Source of the DNA: Candidatus Nanopelagicales bacterium
GTDB taxonomy: Bacteria > Actinomycetota > Actinomycetes > Nanopelagicales > Nanopelagicaceae
DNA: 64,000 nucleotides
NCBI GenBank assembly: GCA_030834095.1
Contig: JAURGA010000005.1
Coordinates: 1 to 64,000 of the forward strand
Direction: 5' to 3'
Part shown: piece after piece, positions 21,538-31,888 of the stretch
Numbering within the stretch: position 1 is the first letter of the stretch
How the letters are laid out: the number at the start of each line of letters is the position of its first letter
The notes under the pieces: generated by a model
What the model saw: the letters and a program-made list of their open reading frames with translations, nothing else
Told to the model about the DNA's origin: nothing
Databases searched by the model: none
Program-made: the position numbers and the translations under genes

Positions 21538-22905
21538 TTACCCGTGTGCATGTAGTGGTTTACCAGCAAGTGCTAAGTGTGCTTCGCCAACAGCTTCGGA
21601 AAGCGTTGGGTGAGCATGAATCAAAGCAGCAACATCAGAAGCTTCTGCCTCCCAGTTGCATATTAATTGTGCTTCGGCCAAAAGTTCGCCAACTCGGGCG
21701 CCAACCATATGAATTCCAAGAACTGGGCCATTTTTTGCTGCAACCAACTTAATAGCGCCAGCGGTCTTTAGGATTTGAGCTTTACCATTTCCGGCTAAGT
21801 CGTAATTCAATTCAACGACATCATGTCCGCGCTCTTTGGCCTGCGCAGTAGTAAGGCCAACAGATGCAACTTCTGGCTCAGAATAAGTAACACGAGGAAC
21901 CCCGTCGTAATTAATCGGGCGCGGATTCAAGCCACCGATTTCTTCAGCAACCAAAATACCTTCACCAAATCCAACGTGTGCCAATTGAAGCGTGGGGATT
22001 AAGTCACCGACTGCCCAAATACCTGGAACATTCGTGCGGCACTTGTCATCAACCAATACATATCCGCGATCCATAGTTAAACCAGCTTCTTCATAACCTA
22101 GGTTTGCAGAAACTGGACCTCGACCGACTGCAACAAGTAGAACTTCGGCAGTAAAGGTCTTTCCATCCTCAAGAGTTACGGTCACTCCCTTGGCATCTTT
22201 GCTCGCAGACTTAAAGCGAGTTCCAAGTTCAAAATTAATTCCACGTTTTCTAAACGCGCGCTCTAGACCCTTGCTTGAAGATTCATCCTCAAGAGCAATC
22301 AAGTGGGGTAGGCCTTCAATGATTGTTACTTCAGAACCAAAGGATTTCCAGACAGATGCAAATTCGCAACCAATAACTCCACCACCAAGAACAATTACGC
22401 TCTTTGGGACGCGGTCCATAGCAATCGCTTGCTCACTGGTAATTATTTGGGTGCCATCAATATCCAGACCAGGAAGCGTCTTTGGGTAGGAACCAGTAGC
22501 TAGAACGATGTTCTTGCCAGTGTATTTAACGCCATTTACTTCAACTTCGTTCTTAGAAACTAAACGACCGTGGCCTTCAATGTAAGTAACGTTTCGAGAC
22601 TTAACTAAACCTTGTAGACCCTTGTGAAGTTTTGAGACAACGCCATCTTTGTAAGCATTTACTGCCAACATATCGATGCCGATGAACTGGGTATTTACCC
22701 CGAAATCAGCGGAGTGGCGCGAGCTATCGGCAACCTCGCCGGCATGAAGTAGCGCCTTAGTTGGTATGCAACCGCGATGTAAACATGTGCCGCCGAGCTT
22801 GTTCTCCTCGATCAAAGCAACCGACAAACCAAGTTGAGATGAACGTAGGGCGCAGGCGTATCCGCCGCTGCCTCCACCAAGAATCACTACATCAAATTGC
22901 GACAC
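21538..22905 (-). CDS. lpdA: Dihydrolipoyl dehydrogenase
   Basis: [17 protein letters not shown] redox site, [17 protein letters not shown]. Confidence 0.95.
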   Translation of the reverse strand: MSQFDVVILGGGSGGYACALRSSQLGLSVALIEENKLGGTCLHRGCIPTKALLHAGEVADSSRHSADFGVNTQFIGIDMLAVNAYKDGVVSKLHKGLQGLVKSRNVTYIEGHGRLVSKNEVEVNGVKYTGKNIVLATGSYPKTLPGLDIDGTQIITSEQAIAMDRVPKSVIVLGGGVIGCEFASVWKSFGSEVTIIEGLPHLIALEDESSSKGLERAFRKRGINFELGTRFKSASKDAKGVTVTLEDGKTFTAEVLLVAVGRGPVSANLGYEEAGLTMDRGYVLVDDKCRTNVPGIWAVGDLIPTLQLAHVGFGEGILVAEEIGGLNPRPINYDGVPRVTYSEPEVASVGLTTAQAKERGHDVVELNYDLAGNGKAQILKTAGAIKLVAAKNGPVLGIHMVGARVGELLAEAQLICNWEAEASDVAALIHAHPTLSEAVGEAHLALAGKPLHAHG

Positions 22906-22992
22906 AGAGCACCTTTCGCTTGTAACCGATGAAACTTAAGCCCAATCTTGCCACGAATTCCACCAGAGCCTAATTCGAGGTTGATTGAGGAT

Positions 22993-24489
22993 TTACTCTG
23001 AACGCGGCGCTTGTGATGAAGCCGACTCGACCAAGGTTACAAGGGATCGGAGGGCGATTCCGGTGCCACCAACTGGCGTATATCCATGTGGAGTGGGCTC
23101 GTTATATGCAGGCCCTGCAATATCTAAATGAAGCCACGAAATATCAGGCTCAATAAATTCCTTCAAGAAGAGACCAGCGACCAACATCCCGCCCATTCGG
23201 TCACCAATGTTTGCAAGATCTGCGACAGGTGAATCAAGTGATGCACGGAGTTCTTCGGGAAGTGGCATTGGCCAGAAGGCTTCACCAGCTTTCTCAGATG
23301 CTTCTAAAAATTGTTGAGAAAATTCCACATCATTTGTCATGACCGCACTAATTCGAGTTCCCAGGGCAACAACTTGCGCGCCGGTAAGAGTTGCAACATC
23401 GATGATGCCATCTAGCCCGCCAGCTTTCTTAGCAACTTCCTGTGCTCTAACAATTGCGTCAGCTAAAACTAATCGACCTTCAGCATCTGGATTTAAAACT
23501 TCGACGGTTTTTCCACCATAAATACTTATGATGTCACTCGGCCTAGTTGCATTTTCACTGACCATGTTCTCAGCTAATGGCGCCCAGGCATCAATTGCAA
23601 CGGATAACTTCAATTCAGCTATTGCAAAGATCGCACCAATAACTGCAGCCGCACCACTCATGTCGCTCTTCATTGCTTCCATACCATTCGCAGGCTTCAG
23701 CGCCAGACCACCAGTATCGAAAGTTATGCCCTTGCCAACAAATGCGTATCGCGCTCTTGCTTTGCCCGGCGTGTAAGAAATATGAAGGAGGCGTGGGGGA
23801 TTCGCAGAACCTTGACCTACTCCAATGATTCCACCGTAACCCTGATTCTTAAGTGTTGCTTCATTCAGAATTTCAACCTTTAACCCAAGCGGCGTGGCTA
23901 ACTTTTTCATACGAGTGCAGAAAGAATCCGGCGTTAAGTGACTTGGGGGAGTATTAATCAGATCGCGAACCATTGCAGTATTGCGTGCAATTATTTCAGC
24001 CCGGACTAAGAATCGTTTTGCAGCAGCATCCGATGTTGATTTTGTGGCAATAACAATTTGCTCGAGAGGCTCTTTAAAATCTGATTTGGTGCTCGATCTA
24101 AATTCATTGAAAGCATACGCACCAAGAGCAGCGCCTTCGGCAACTGCAGAGATCTGGGCGAGGGTAGATGCGGGTAGCGCAAAAGTTGCAGTGCTCTGGC
24201 CAGCTAATTCACGGGCGGCAGAACCAGCGGCTCTACGCAGATTTTCCGGTTCATAGCTCTTTGAAGTTTCGCCCAAACCCGTAAAGTAAATAGTTTGAGG
24301 CTTGCTATAGGGAACTTTTATAATTTCATCACTTTTTCCAGTAGCGCCAAGATTTTTGAGAATTTCAATTAAGGCTTTCTCATTTACAGTGACAGCTCCG
24401 GATTCAATCTTTAACTTGCCATCTTTTGCGGATAGCCCAATAACTGCGTATGGAGTTGCCAGAGTAGAAGCTAACTTCAACGCTCTCAT
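22993..24489 (-). CDS. pepA: Leucyl aminopeptidase (M17)
   Basis: NTDAEGRLVLADA-type motif (NPDAEGRLVLADA), GKGITFDTGGLALKP. Confidence 0.95.
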   Translation of the reverse strand: MRALKLASTLATPYAVIGLSAKDGKLKIESGAVTVNEKALIEILKNLGATGKSDEIIKVPYSKPQTIYFTGLGETSKSYEPENLRRAAGSAARELAGQSTATFALPASTLAQISAVAEGAALGAYAFNEFRSSTKSDFKEPLEQIVIATKSTSDAAAKRFLVRAEIIARNTAMVRDLINTPPSHLTPDSFCTRMKKLATPLGLKVEILNEATLKNQGYGGIIGVGQGSANPPRLLHISYTPGKARARYAFVGKGITFDTGGLALKPANGMEAMKSDMSGAAAVIGAIFAIAELKLSVAIDAWAPLAENMVSENATRPSDIISIYGGKTVEVLNPDAEGRLVLADAIVRAQEVAKKAGGLDGIIDVATLTGAQVVALGTRISAVMTNDVEFSQQFLEASEKAGEAFWPMPLPEELRASLDSPVADLANIGDRMGGMLVAGLFLKEFIEPDISWLHLDIAGPAYNEPTPHGYTPVGGTGIALRSLVTLVESASSQAPRSE

Positions 24490-24585
24490 AATTCTCCTAT
24501 TTATGTCCTGATGAACTTCAATTCAAGTTAGTCGAACTATAAATCAACTTCCTTGGATTGCCTAAGTTTAAGATAAGTTTGCCCC

Positions 24586-25701
24586 ATGAAATCACCGTTA
24601 TATGAGTGGCATGGTGCCATGGATGCAAAGTTGGCAGACTTTGGTGGTTGGGATATGCCAATTGAATATCCCAAGGGGATTGCAGGGTTTAGTGGCGGCA
24701 CACTTGCTGAACATGCATCAGTTCGGGAGCGCGTTGGAGTATTTGATGTCTCACACTTAGGGAAAATAAGCGTCAAGGGTCAAGGCGCAAAAGATTTTGT
24801 AAATTCAATGGTCACCAATGATCTAAATCGCATAACTTCTGGGCAAGCGCAATACAACCTTTTTTGCAATGACGCAGGTGGCGTGATTGATGATTTGATT
24901 GTTTATCAATTTGCACCCGATGATATTTTCATAATTCCAAATGCATCAAATTGTTCGCAGGTGGCAGCAGATCTAAGCGCTGTTGCACCAAGTGGTATCA
25001 CGGTTAAAAACATCCATCAGGAATATGCAGTTCTGGCCTTGCAGGGTCCAAATAGCTCAAAAGTTTTAGCTGATATTGGAATCAATCTGGATTTGGAATA
25101 CATGTCATTTGGAAAGATAACTTTGCCCGGCAGTGAAGACCTTGGCGAGATAATAATTTGCCGAACTGGTTATAGCGGAGAATTAGGTTATGAACTGTTA
25201 CCCAAATGGGAGAGTGCTACCCAAGTGTGGGAAGTTCTGGTTGAAAAAATAGCGAAATACGATGGTCGAGTTTGCGGGTTAGGCGCGCGAGATACCTTGC
25301 GAACTGAGATGGGATATCCGCTTCATGGACATGAGCTTTCACTTGAAATTACTCCAGTGCAAGCAAGTGCCAGTTGGGCGGTTGTTTTTGCAAAGAATGA
25401 ATTTCGTGGAAAGGCGGCGTTGGAAATTGAGAAAAGCAAAGGACCAACAAGAGTTCTTAGGGCGCTTAAATCTAATGATCGGGGCATACCGAGATCGGGC
25501 ATGACGGTATTAGATTCTTTGGGCAGTGAAATAGGTGAAGTAACTAGCGGAACTTTCTCGCCAACCCTAAAGGTCGGCATAGCGCTTGCCTTGTTGAGTC
25601 CAGAATTTAAAGTTGGTGACCAAGTTCAAATAGATATTCGCGGCCGGTTAAGTAGCGCGTCAATCGTTCGCGCACCATTCGTTGAACCACGGGTCCGCTA
25701 A
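24586..25701 (+). CDS. gcvT: Aminomethyltransferase (glycine cleavage T protein)
   Basis: DVSHLGKI, TGYSGELGYEL, GLGARDTLRTEMGYPLHGHEL. Confidence 0.94.
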   Translation: MKSPLYEWHGAMDAKLADFGGWDMPIEYPKGIAGFSGGTLAEHASVRERVGVFDVSHLGKISVKGQGAKDFVNSMVTNDLNRITSGQAQYNLFCNDAGGVIDDLIVYQFAPDDIFIIPNASNCSQVAADLSAVAPSGITVKNIHQEYAVLALQGPNSSKVLADIGINLDLEYMSFGKITLPGSEDLGEIIICRTGYSGELGYELLPKWESATQVWEVLVEKIAKYDGRVCGLGARDTLRTEMGYPLHGHELSLEITPVQASASWAVVFAKNEFRGKAALEIEKSKGPTRVLRALKSNDRGIPRSGMTVLDSLGSEIGEVTSGTFSPTLKVGIALALLSPEFKVGDQVQIDIRGRLSSASIVRAPFVEPRVR

Positions 25702-26456
25702 CTAGTTAAATCTTTATTCGCAACAATGACTGGGCGCCCAGAATCCAAGGTGTAGACATTGATTCGATTTTCAAAGGCGCTCTTTAGCTCTGGTGAATGA
25801 ATTACAAAATCCGAAGTTCCATTTAGAAGAACTTTTCCTTCCTGCATGACCACGATTTTTTCGGCATACATAGCTGCAAGCGTTATGTCGTGCATAGTAG
25901 AAATAATTGTCACACCGCGTTCTTTGAGAATTTCGATGTTATTCAAGACTGAAATTTGATGGTGTAGGTCCAGAGCGCTGGTCGGCTCATCAAGCAAAAT
26001 CAGTGTTGGCTCTTGGACGAGCGCACGCGCGATTAGCGCACGTTGCATCTCGCCACCAGAGAGCAGTGACACATGTTGGCTCTGCATCCCAAAGAGACCA
26101 GTCAGTTTAAGAATGTCCACAACCATCTTGCGGCTATGACTGCTCTCGTTGCCCCAACCGTCACGTTTCGACCGACCCATCATTACATATTCACCCACGC
26201 CCATACCGATTGGGATTTGTGGATGTTGCGGAACAAAAGCGACATTGCGATCATGATTCCTAAACACTTCAACGCCGTTATCAGTAATCGAACCGGAATA
26301 TGGGAGAGAGCCCAGAAGTGATTTAAGGAGTGTGGTCTTTCCGGCACCATTAGGACCAACTAGGCAAGTCCACTTTCCATCTTCAATTTCAATGTTTATA
26401 TCGGAGAGGATGCTGCGCTGACCAATCCGAACACTTAAATCTGAAATATTAATCAC
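25698..26456 (-). CDS. btuD: Vitamin B12 (or iron-siderophore-type) ABC transporter ATP-binding protein
   Basis: GPNGAGKTT, LSGGEMQRALIARAL; operon under a cobalamin riboswitch. Confidence 0.85.
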   Translation of the reverse strand: MINISDLSVRIGQRSILSDINIEIEDGKWTCLVGPNGAGKTTLLKSLLGSLPYSGSITDNGVEVFRNHDRNVAFVPQHPQIPIGMGVGEYVMMGRSKRDGWGNESSHSRKMVVDILKLTGLFGMQSQHVSLLSGGEMQRALIARALVQEPTLILLDEPTSALDLHHQISVLNNIEILKERGVTIISTMHDITLAAMYAEKIVVMQEGKVLLNGTSDFVIHSPELKSAFENRINVYTLDSGRPVIVANKDLTS

Positions 26457-27490
26457 TGCGCTACCAACCTTTTCTTTCGTAGAACAAATAGGAAGAACGG
26501 TGCTCCGACAAAGGCTGTGATTACGCCAATCGGAAGTTCAGCTGGTGAGAGAAGTGTTCTTGCCCCGAGATCTGCGAGCACAAGGAAGCTGGCTCCCACT
26601 AACGCGATAGTAAGCAGGCCCCGATTTGTGACGCGATGAGTTAAACCTCGGACTAGATGTGGAACGACGATTCCCACAAAGCCAATCAATCCACTGGCCG
26701 AAACTGCTGTAGCGGTCGCTAGGGTCGCAGCCACAACTGCAATTACGCGCAACTTATTCGGGTTTATTCCAAGCGAGTATGCCTCTTCATCGGTAAGCAT
26801 CAGGCCATCTAACTGTTTGGAAACTGTAAATAAAATAATAAGTGCAATAAAAATATAAATCGATGACCAAGTAACTACTTGCCAATTGGCAACTGTAAGT
26901 TCACCAAGTATCCATGAGTAAACAGGTCTGAGCGAGGCACTATTTCGCTGCTGCAGATAAGTTTGAACCGCCGTTGCAAAAGAGCCAACTGCGATACCTG
27001 AAAGAAGGAGTGAGTTTGGTTCGGCGAAGAATTTGCCGGATATAAAGAAGCTGACTAAAACCGCAGATATGGCTCCGAAGAATGCAAACACTGGAAGCAA
27101 ACTACGAAGATCGGCGCCTGCGCTTGTCAATGCAATAGTTGCACCAAGCCCAGCACCTGCCGCCGCACCAAGTAGATATGGATCTGCAAGTGGATTTCGG
27201 AAAACTGTTTGATACACAGCGCCACTTGTAGCAAGTGCAGCTCCAACAACTGCGGCAAGAAGGGCTCTTGGTAAACGTAGATCAATTAGCAGAGTGCGAT
27301 CTTGGCCAGTTAGTCCGCCAGGCAATCCCAGCAGAGTTCGAATAATCTCTTGAAAGCTCAAGGAAACTGGCCCAAAACTTATTGCAAGAATTCCAACGAA
27401 CAAGAGCAGGGCGGCAGCGAAAGCGGTTATCTTCCAATTCCAAATTGGAGCCAAACCGCTATCTTCGCCCTTGCTCTTGTTCTTAATCAT
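26453..27490 (-). CDS. btuC: FecCD-family ABC permease, probably B12
   Basis: DLRLPRALLAAVVGAALATSGAVYQTVFRNPLADPYLLG. Confidence 0.88.
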   Translation of the reverse strand: MIKNKSKGEDSGLAPIWNWKITAFAAALLLFVGILAISFGPVSLSFQEIIRTLLGLPGGLTGQDRTLLIDLRLPRALLAAVVGAALATSGAVYQTVFRNPLADPYLLGAAAGAGLGATIALTSAGADLRSLLPVFAFFGAISAVLVSFFISGKFFAEPNSLLLSGIAVGSFATAVQTYLQQRNSASLRPVYSWILGELTVANWQVVTWSSIYIFIALIILFTVSKQLDGLMLTDEEAYSLGINPNKLRVIAVVAATLATATAVSASGLIGFVGIVVPHLVRGLTHRVTNRGLLTIALVGASFLVLADLGARTLLSPAELPIGVITAFVGAPFFLFVLRKKRLVAQ

Positions 27491-27498
27491 TTGATGAG

Positions 27499-28365
27499 CT
27501 ACTTAACCTTCACAATTGCATCTGCGATGAATTGATAGAAATCAACAAGCCTTGGACCCCAACGAGATGGAATATCTTCCGGCAGTGAAACCACGTTCTG
27601 TTTTTTCACTGCTGAAATTCCACTCCAGCCAGGTCGCTTAGTTAACGTGGCAAGTGATTCACCATATTGCGCATCTGCAAGAAATACTATTTTTGGGTTT
27701 GATTTGATTACATATTCAGATTGCAACTGCGGATAACCAGCAGAATCTACTGATGCAGCGGGGTCTGCGATATTAATCAGTTTGAAGTCTCTGTATACCT
27801 TGCCAATGAATGTATCTGACGTCGCGGTATATAGGGTGTTATCTAATTCGTGAAAGAAAGAGATCTTCTTGGAAGTTCTTCCACTCTTAACTGCCGCAGC
27901 AATTTTTCTCTTCATATCTGACACGATGCTCTGAGCACCAGAGATTTTTCCGGTAGCTCTGCCCAGTGCAGTGATCTCACGATAGGCCTCACGTAGTGTT
28001 TTTGGCGCCCGTTCTAGGAATACCTTTATCTTTAATTGCTCAAGTGCTGCCTTAACTTCTAAAGCTTTTGTGGCATCCGCATTCAGGATGATCAAATCTG
28101 GTTTGTAGTTTAAGAGCGCCTCAACATTTGGATTAAAGGCTGAGAGTTTTGTCATCGGAGCTTCACTTGGATAGTTTGAGAGATCGTCCACCGCGATGAC
28201 TTGCTCCCCAGAACCAATTGCGTAAAGAATTTCAGTGGCGCTAGGTGAAAGTGAGATAATTCGCTTCGGGATATTTGGTGCTGCTTGTGATGGATTAATT
28301 GCTATGGATAAGAGCGCCATTGTGGCTATGGCCAATTTGGCTAAAAACTTTCTGTTTTGAAACAT
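27499..28365 (-). CDS. btuF: ABC transporter substrate-binding protein, probable cobalamin-binding
   Basis: Signal peptide, KRIISLSPSATEILYAIGSGEQVIAVDDLSNYP; downstream of riboswitch. Confidence 0.87.
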   Translation of the reverse strand: MFQNRKFLAKLAIATMALLSIAINPSQAAPNIPKRIISLSPSATEILYAIGSGEQVIAVDDLSNYPSEAPMTKLSAFNPNVEALLNYKPDLIILNADATKALEVKAALEQLKIKVFLERAPKTLREAYREITALGRATGKISGAQSIVSDMKRKIAAAVKSGRTSKKISFFHELDNTLYTATSDTFIGKVYRDFKLINIADPAASVDSAGYPQLQSEYVIKSNPKIVFLADAQYGESLATLTKRPGWSGISAVKKQNVVSLPEDIPSRWGPRLVDFYQFIADAIVKVK

Positions 28366-28372
28366 AAAAAAT

Positions 28373-28394
28373 CTCCCTCAAGATTTTGAGGGAG
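28373..28394 (-). promoter_or_regulatory. Riboswitch expression-platform hairpin (overlaps SD, followed by U-tract)
   Basis: Minus strand CTCCCTCAAAATCTTGAGGGAG-ATTTTTT-ATG. Confidence 0.8.
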
Positions 28395-28429
28395 GAAGCT
28401 TGGGCAAAGTAGAAAATAAATTCTCTAGA

Positions 28430-28595
28430 AGCCCGACCTTCCTCCGAGGTCGGATACATCAATAATGTGTCAGGCGACCTGGCTCGGATTTGGACTTAAA
28501 TTGCTTTAAATCAAATCTCTACAGTTGCGGGACAGCGCCGGATTTTCACCGGACTTCGCTAAACGCATTACTACTGGTCAAGCACGAGGCTTTTC
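28430..28595 (-). ncRNA. Cobalamin (AdoCbl) riboswitch aptamer
   Basis: Minus strand GCGAAGTCCGGTGAAAATCCGGCGCTGTCCCGCAACTGTA and B12-box-like GAGCCAGGTCGCCTGACAC upstream of btuF; boundaries approximate. Confidence 0.93.
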
Positions 28596-28730
28596 TCAGC
28601 GCCGCAAAATTAGCACTACTTCAGGACTTTATGCCAGAACAGCAGTAAATCGAATTGGCGAGTCCGATGGGAATCATTTGCCCGGCGCCAAAGGCGAATA
28701 ATTCGCTCACCAGAGACTAGGCTTTTAATT

Positions 28731-29732
28731 ATGGAATATCGTCGCCTTGGCTCGTCAGGTATGTATGTCTCCGAAATCTCATATGGCAATTGGATTACTC
28801 ATGGCTCGCAAGTCGAGCAAGATGCAGCCATCAAATGCGTTCACGCTGCGCTGGATGCTGGAATAACAACTTTCGATACCGCTGATGTTTATGCTGGAAC
28901 CAAGGCCGAAAGCGTTCTCGGAAAAGCGCTTAAAGGTGTTAAACGTGAGAGCTATGAATTATTCACAAAAGTTTATTGGCCAACCGGGCCAGGTAAGAAC
29001 GATCGCGGTCTTTCCCGCAAACACATTATGGAATCAGTGAATGCATCATTAAAGCGTCTCAATACCGATCACATCGATCTTTATCAGATGCACCGCTTTG
29101 ATTATGAAACTCCATTAGAAGAATCGTTACGTGCATTCGACGATCTAATCCGCCAAGGGAAAGTTAATTACATTGGCTTCTCGGAATGGACCTCATCTCA
29201 GATAAATCAAGCGCTAAAGATTCAGAAAACCAGTAACTTTGATCGCTTTGTTTCTAGCCAACCTCAATATTCGATGCTCTGGCGAGTAATTGAATCGAAA
29301 GTCGTTCCACTTTGCATCGAAGAGGGGATTGGCCAGATAGTTTGGTCACCGGTAGCTCAAGGAGTTTTAACTGGCAAGTATCTGCCAGGCAAGAAGCCAC
29401 CAACCGGTTCACGAGCCACTGATAAGAAGAGCGGCGCCGAAATGATTTCTCGTTGGATGCGCGATGAAGTTCTCGAAGCAGTCGTGAAATTAAAGCCAAT
29501 CGCACAAGGCCTAGATTTAACAATGTCACAACTCGCCCTTGCCTGGGCGCTGGCCAATCCAAATGTTTCATCAGTGATTATGGGTGCTTCTAGACCAGGA
29601 CAAGTAAAAGAGAACGTTAAAGCTTCTGGAGTAAAGCTCTCACCTCAGACTCTTGCTGAAATAGATAAGGCCCTCGGTTCGATTCCGGAAACTAATCCAG
29701 AACGAACAGAGAGCCCAAATCCGAGAGCTTAG
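28731..29732 (+). CDS. Aldo/keto reductase (Kv-beta-like)
   Basis: FDTADVYAGTKAESVLGKAL, DHIDLYQMHRFD. Confidence 0.92.
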   Translation: MEYRRLGSSGMYVSEISYGNWITHGSQVEQDAAIKCVHAALDAGITTFDTADVYAGTKAESVLGKALKGVKRESYELFTKVYWPTGPGKNDRGLSRKHIMESVNASLKRLNTDHIDLYQMHRFDYETPLEESLRAFDDLIRQGKVNYIGFSEWTSSQINQALKIQKTSNFDRFVSSQPQYSMLWRVIESKVVPLCIEEGIGQIVWSPVAQGVLTGKYLPGKKPPTGSRATDKKSGAEMISRWMRDEVLEAVVKLKPIAQGLDLTMSQLALAWALANPNVSSVIMGASRPGQVKENVKASGVKLSPQTLAEIDKALGSIPETNPERTESPNPRA

Positions 29733-30284
29733 TTAAAAGCGATCACCAAGTTTTTTCTGTGGTGCTGGTGCTCGCAATTTGCGCATCTGAGTAGAGCGTA
29801 GCCAGCCATACATACCGATGCCTTTAGTTGATTCGCCAGGAAATTTTTCGGCGACAAGTATCTTGATTTTTTTGCTAACGAAATATCCATAGATAACTGA
29901 ATAGAGCATTGCGCCATACATTACGAAAATAGCGAGCGTTCTAATTTCTTGAGATGGAATTAGCGTAAGCGCTAAGACAAAAATCATGAGTGGTAAGAAA
30001 TATTCACCAAGTGATCGTCGGGAATCTACATAGTCACGGACAAATCTCTTCACCGGTCCGCGGTCTCGAGCAGGCATTGCACTCTCGTCGCCACGCATAT
30101 AGGCAGCGCGCGCTTCAGCTCGCGCAGCCTTAAGTGCTGAGCGGTTCTTTGAGCGATCAGCTTTAGTTACCGGAGCAGTAATTGAATTCACCTTTGTTGC
30201 AGCAACAGCATCTTTTCGTTTAGGCGTCGCCTTGCCTTTTTTATCTGGGCTCTTTGCAGGATTCTTATCGTCGGCTTTTGTCAT
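29733..30284 (-). CDS. DUF3043 family membrane protein
   Basis: Basic Lys/Ala-rich N-terminus then MRGDESAMPARDRGPVKRFVRDYVDSRRSLGEYFLP; ATG at 30284 chosen over 30320. Confidence 0.82.
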   Translation of the reverse strand: MTKADDKNPAKSPDKKGKATPKRKDAVAATKVNSITAPVTKADRSKNRSALKAARAEARAAYMRGDESAMPARDRGPVKRFVRDYVDSRRSLGEYFLPLMIFVLALTLIPSQEIRTLAIFVMYGAMLYSVIYGYFVSKKIKILVAEKFPGESTKGIGMYGWLRSTQMRKLRAPAPQKKLGDRF

Positions 30285-30288
30285 GTCA

Positions 30289-31440
30289 CTACGGTAGGGC
30301 GAGCATTCGCTCGAGCGCAACTTTTGCGTAAGTGGCGGTCTGCGAATCTACTGAGATTTGGTTAACCAAACGTCCAGCTACTAAGGACTCCATTACCCAA
30401 ACCAGATGGGGTAGGTCGATCCGGTTCATGGTCGAGCAATAGCAGACGGTTTTATCCAAGAAATGGACTTCGCGATCCGAAAATCTATTTGCGAGTCGTT
30501 GGACCAGATTCAATTCGGTTCCTACCGCCCATTTGCTGCCTGGGGCGGAATTTTCTATGGTCTGAATAATCATCTCAGTGCTGCCAACAACATCGGCATT
30601 TGAAACTACTTCATGCTGGCATTCAGGGTGAACCAGAATTTGAACTCCAGGAACTCTCGCCCGCATCTGAGTTATATTCTCAAGTGAAAATCTTCCATGA
30701 ACCGAGCAATGTCCGCGCCAGAGAATTACCCTTGCCGCGATAATTTGGTCATCACTAAGGCCACCATTTGGTTTCCAGGGATTCCAGAGAACACAATCTT
30801 CAAGTTTCAATCCTAGGTTTAACACTGCTGTATTGCGTCCCAGATGTTGGTCGGGGAGGAATAAGACTTTCTCGCCCTTCTCAAAAGCCCAGTTCAGTGC
30901 ACGCATCGCATTTGAGGATGTGCAGACCGCGCCACCATTTTTTCCGGTAAAGGATTTAATCGCAGCCGATGAATTCATATATGTAATTGGAGTTGTCTTG
31001 CTTGCTACTCCAACTTTCTCCAGGGCTTTCCAGCAATCGTCAACTTGTTTAGCGGTTGCCATATCAGCCATCGAGCAACCCGCAGCTAAGTCGGGAAGGA
31101 TAATTTTTTGATTTGGCGATGTAAGGATGTCGGCGCTTTCCGCCATAAAGTGCACGCCACAGAAGAAGATAAATTCGGCAGAGTCATTGGCTTGTGCGGC
31201 CTGAGCTAACTTGAATGAATCGCCAGTTATGTCGGCAAATTGGATTACTTCATCTCGCTGATAATGGTGGCCTAGCACCATCGCACGATTGCCAAGTGCG
31301 GCTCTTGCTGCCCGAGCTCGCTCTACTAATTGTGGGTCACTTGCTGTGGGCAGTTCGCCATCACAGGACACTCCACGTTCGCTCTTCGGATCGGCACCTT
31401 GGCCGAGCAAGAGCAATTCTGAAAGTCTTGATGAGCCCAT
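30289..31440 (-). CDS. nadA: Quinolinate synthase
   Basis: VLGHHYQRDEVIQFAD, HPECQHEVV, conserved Cys residues. Confidence 0.95.
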   Translation of the reverse strand: MGSSRLSELLLLGQGADPKSERGVSCDGELPTASDPQLVERARAARAALGNRAMVLGHHYQRDEVIQFADITGDSFKLAQAAQANDSAEFIFFCGVHFMAESADILTSPNQKIILPDLAAGCSMADMATAKQVDDCWKALEKVGVASKTTPITYMNSSAAIKSFTGKNGGAVCTSSNAMRALNWAFEKGEKVLFLPDQHLGRNTAVLNLGLKLEDCVLWNPWKPNGGLSDDQIIAARVILWRGHCSVHGRFSLENITQMRARVPGVQILVHPECQHEVVSNADVVGSTEMIIQTIENSAPGSKWAVGTELNLVQRLANRFSDREVHFLDKTVCYCSTMNRIDLPHLVWVMESLVAGRLVNQISVDSQTATYAKVALERMLALP

Positions 31441-31493
31441 AGGGACATTATGGAGTAGCCTTTACTCATTATCTAATTTAGATGGGGAGAACG

Positions 31494-31865
31494 ATGAGCA
31501 CAGAGACTTCACAAGAGGTAACAATTACCAATGCGCCAGCAACTGGAATTGGACTCACCGATGTAGCGGCCACAAAGGTTGCTGCGCTTCTAGCTCAAGA
31601 GGGTCGCGATGACCTAAGCCTGCGCGTTGCAGTGCAACCTGGTGGATGTTCCGGCCTGAAATACCAACTCTATTTTGATGATCGTTCATTAGATGGTGAC
31701 ACTGTTACTAAATTTGGTGGAGTAAGCGTTGTTACCGACAAGATGAGCACGCCTTATTTGATGGGCGCATCAATTGATTTTGTTGACACTATCGAAAAAC
31801 AAGGATTCACAATTGACAATCCAAATGCCCAGGGTTCATGCGCCTGTGGCGACTCCTTTAACTAA
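31494..31865 (+). CDS. erpA: Iron-sulfur cluster insertion protein, HesB/IscA/ErpA family
   Basis: QPGGCSGLKYQLYFDD ... GSCACGDSFN; SD GGGGAG before ATG 31494. Confidence 0.92.
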   Translation: MSTETSQEVTITNAPATGIGLTDVAATKVAALLAQEGRDDLSLRVAVQPGGCSGLKYQLYFDDRSLDGDTVTKFGGVSVVTDKMSTPYLMGASIDFVDTIEKQGFTIDNPNAQGSCACGDSFN

Positions 31866-31888
31866 CTAAACAGTTACTTAAAAAAGCA

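Noticed and set aside
21090-21752. 220-aa plus-strand ORF rich in Ala/Gly/Thr/Val
   Set aside because: Antisense shadow of the lipoyl/Ala-Pro linker region of the E2 gene and lpdA end.
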